From contig NZ_CP018154.1 in the NCBI RefSeq assembly GCF_001889025.1, positions 1,974,501 through 2,038,500 of the forward strand: a stretch of DNA of 64,000 bases, written 5' to 3'. Under the pieces are notes generated by a model, which saw only the letters and a program-made list of their open reading frames with translations, did not search any database and had not been told where the DNA came from. Both the position numbers and the translations under genes were made by a program. Origin of the DNA: Sphingorhabdus lutea (GTDB taxonomy: Bacteria > Pseudomonadota > Alphaproteobacteria > Sphingomonadales > Sphingomonadaceae). Position 1 is the first letter of the stretch, and each line of letters starts with the position of its first letter. Below are positions 62,618-64,000 of this stretch, one piece after another.

Positions 62618-64000
62618 TTTCTTCTTTCATCATTGCTTTGCGGACCATGGGGATGGGCGGCCCGCCATAGGATAGGAATTCATCATGAAATGCCTTCCAA
62701 TTTTTTTGCCCCTGTGCGCCGCCATTTTGCTTTGCGGTCCAATCGGCGCGAAGTTTCCTAATCATCAATTTACCCAGTGTGTAGTTAAGATAGGCGGGAT
62801 CATATGTGCCCCGCGCCGCCTGTTGCATGGCGGTGCCGGCATCTTGATAACATTCATTTTTGAAAAGTTCCTGACTTTGCGTCACGCTCAACCCACGGGC
62901 GTGCAGGCCAATGGCGGAAAGATAGCGGCAATTACGCAGCAACGCATTGGTTAATTGCCCAACATGGGTTTCGGGATCGGCCACGCCATTTTCACCGTTC
63001 AGCCCCGCCTCTACCATCATTTCTTCGCCATAATGCGCCCATCCCTCGGCAAAGGCATAGCCAACAAATAATTTGCCGATAATGCTTTTTGAACGGTTGC
63101 TATGCAAAAATTGCAAAAAATGCCCTGGCCAAATTTCATGCACCGACGTGCCGAGCAGATCCTTTTTGCCTGGAATAAATGCCGCGCGGGTTTCCGCATC
63201 CCAACTTGGATCGGGCGGAGAAATATAATAGGTGCTGGGCAATCCCGTTTCATATGGCCCAGGAATGATGATATAGGCGCTATTTTGCCGGTTATAGGGC
63301 GGGGATTCCTCCACCAATGCCTGTTCTGTCCCTGGAATAGTGACCAGATCATTTTTAATCAAAAATTCACGCAGTGGCGGCAATTGGTCGCGTGCCTCCT
63401 GCACTGGTCCTTTTTCCGGTTTATTCGCGGCCATTTTTGCCATGCAATCGGCAAGGCTGGCCAAGGGGGCGAATTTTGCACAGGCGGCCTTTAACGCATC
63501 CTGATTTCGTTTCAAATCCGCGCGGCCCACTGCCTCCAACTCATCCAAGGGAATACCTACCCCCTCGGTGCGCAGCAGCATATTGGAAAATTTCTGCCCG
63601 CCCAGCGCATATCCATCGGCGGTTGCAGGCTTTGATTGTATATGCAGCGAAAGGCTGGTCATCGCGGCCGATGCCTTGGCCACCGATGCATCAAATATTT
63701 TTTGCAGTTCATCATTTTTCACATCGGCAAAGGCGGCCTTTGCATCGCCGCCATAATATGCAGCAAAACCATCAAATCCCGCCACGCCCAATTTCAAAAA
63801 TGTCGCAGGCAGCGGCAATTTCAAATTGCCCTTTATCTGCTCAGCGGCGGCGGGAATATTGTCCAAATATTTAATAAACGCCTTCATCCGCGTTTCTTTA
63901 TTGGCATATTCGCGCGAAATATACACATCGGGATCAAGTGTATTGATATAAAATGCGGGGTTATTATGCGGTTGGTCCGCCTCCTCCATCCAAAACAGCT
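62598..64000 (-). CDS. DUF885 family peptidase-like protein, partial (N-terminus off the window)
   Basis: The reading frame is open to the right edge (L-F-W before the first ATG in the window), so the true start lies beyond 64000 and the visible 467 or so codons are the C-terminal part. Family members are about 570-600 aa, often exported with a lipobox or signal peptide. The metal-binding motif is SVHEIWPGHFLQFLHSN (HEIWPGH). AEGWAHYGEEMMVEAGL (E-x-W-A-H-Y-x-E) is also present. This is a zinc-peptidase-like fold; the substrate is unknown. It overlaps the next gene by 20 nt. Confidence 0.85.
   Translation of the reverse strand, partial: LFWMEEADQPHNNPAFYINTLDPDVYISREYANKETRMKAFIKYLDNIPAAAEQIKGNLKLPLPATFLKLGVAGFDGFAAYYGGDAKAAFADVKNDELQKIFDASVAKASAAMTSLSLHIQSKPATADGYALGGQKFSNMLLRTEGVGIPLDELEAVGRADLKRNQDALKAACAKFAPLASLADCMAKMAANKPEKGPVQEARDQLPPLREFLIKNDLVTIPGTEQALVEESPPYNRQNSAYIIIPGPYETGLPSTYYISPPDPSWDAETRAAFIPGKKDLLGTSVHEIWPGHFLQFLHSNRSKSIIGKLFVGYAFAEGWAHYGEEMMVEAGLNGENGVADPETHVGQLTNALLRNCRYLSAIGLHARGLSVTQSQELFKNECYQDAGTAMQQAARGTYDPAYLNYTLGKLMIRKLRADWTAKQNGGAQGQKNWKAFHDEFLSYGGPPIPMVRKAMMKEESAKAVF

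Noticed and set aside
1..64000. tRNA, rRNA, CRISPR arrays, prophage or insertion sequences
   Set aside because: Looked for by eye; no cloverleaf, no regular direct repeats with spacers, no integrase or transposase were seen.

Overview
The window is a stretch of alphaproteobacterial chromosome, most probably from a member of the Sphingomonadales with unusually low GC for that order (an impression by eye; GC was not computed). The evidence is the gene content and order: a complete mraZ-to-ftsZ division and cell-wall cluster with an alphaproteobacterial-type FtsZ (long linker, C-terminal IPRFLNRQ peptide), a Tad/Cpa pilus locus, SPOR-domain proteins, a large TonB-dependent receptor, a DUF6628-like protein of the kind seen in sphingomonads, and GANTC sites. 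The genus cannot be read from the sequence. I see no tRNA, rRNA, CRISPR array, phage or insertion sequence.

Layout. 1-1.6 kb: glycine cleavage genes gcvT and gcvH (gcvH cut by the window edge) behind a tandem glycine riboswitch. 1.6-5.4 kb: a Rossmann-fold protein, a dGTPase-like HD protein and a TPR-SPOR envelope protein. 5.6-24.8 kb: the division and cell-wall cluster, all on the minus strand in the order mraZ, rsmH, ftsL, ftsI, murE, murF, mraY, murD, ftsW, murG, murC, murB, a DUF4262 gene, ddl, ftsQ, ftsA, ftsZ. Most junctions are 1-14 nt overlaps or directly abutting. 25.2-27.3 kb: cysK with two small membrane proteins. 27.5-29.6 kb: a ZnuD-like outer-membrane receptor with a Zur-like operator. 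29.6-36.4 kb: tatABC, scpAB, nagZ, a second SPOR protein and argS. 36.5-42.2 kb: a lipoprotein, ispH-thrB-rnhA, a tiny YegP-like gene, an FAD oxidoreductase and an alpha/beta hydrolase. 42.3-49.5 kb: Tad pilus genes cpaA-cpaB-cpaC-cpaD-cpaE-tadB-tadC, with no cpaF motor ATPase and no flp pilin. 49.5-52.2 kb: tyrosine-catabolism genes (HPPD, a VOC protein, FAH). 52.3-59.8 kb: folC, DUF6628, an AmpG-like permease, a pseudouridine synthase, rsmD and uvrD/pcrA. 59.85-62.2 kb: a restriction-modification island. 62.2-64 kb: an uncharacterised protein and a DUF885 peptidase-like protein cut by the window end.

The division cluster holds precursor synthesis (MurB-MurF, Ddl), the lipid steps (MraY, MurG) and the septal synthases and scaffold (FtsW, FtsI, FtsL, FtsQ, FtsA, FtsZ). 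NagZ and the AmpG-like permease elsewhere in the window belong to muropeptide recycling, and the two SPOR proteins probably act at the septum.

The most unusual item is the island at 59.85-62.17 kb. It encodes an E. coli Dam-like adenine methylase, a DpnA-like second adenine methylase, and a single-domain MutH/Sau3AI-like nuclease in place of the DpnII/MboI-type enzyme expected in that arrangement. The nuclease appears to carry Asn where MutH has a catalytic Asp. The operon lies tail to tail with uvrD/pcrA. Other points to follow up are the DUF4262 gene inside the division cluster, the missing cpaF, and the Zur-like box in front of the His-rich receptor.
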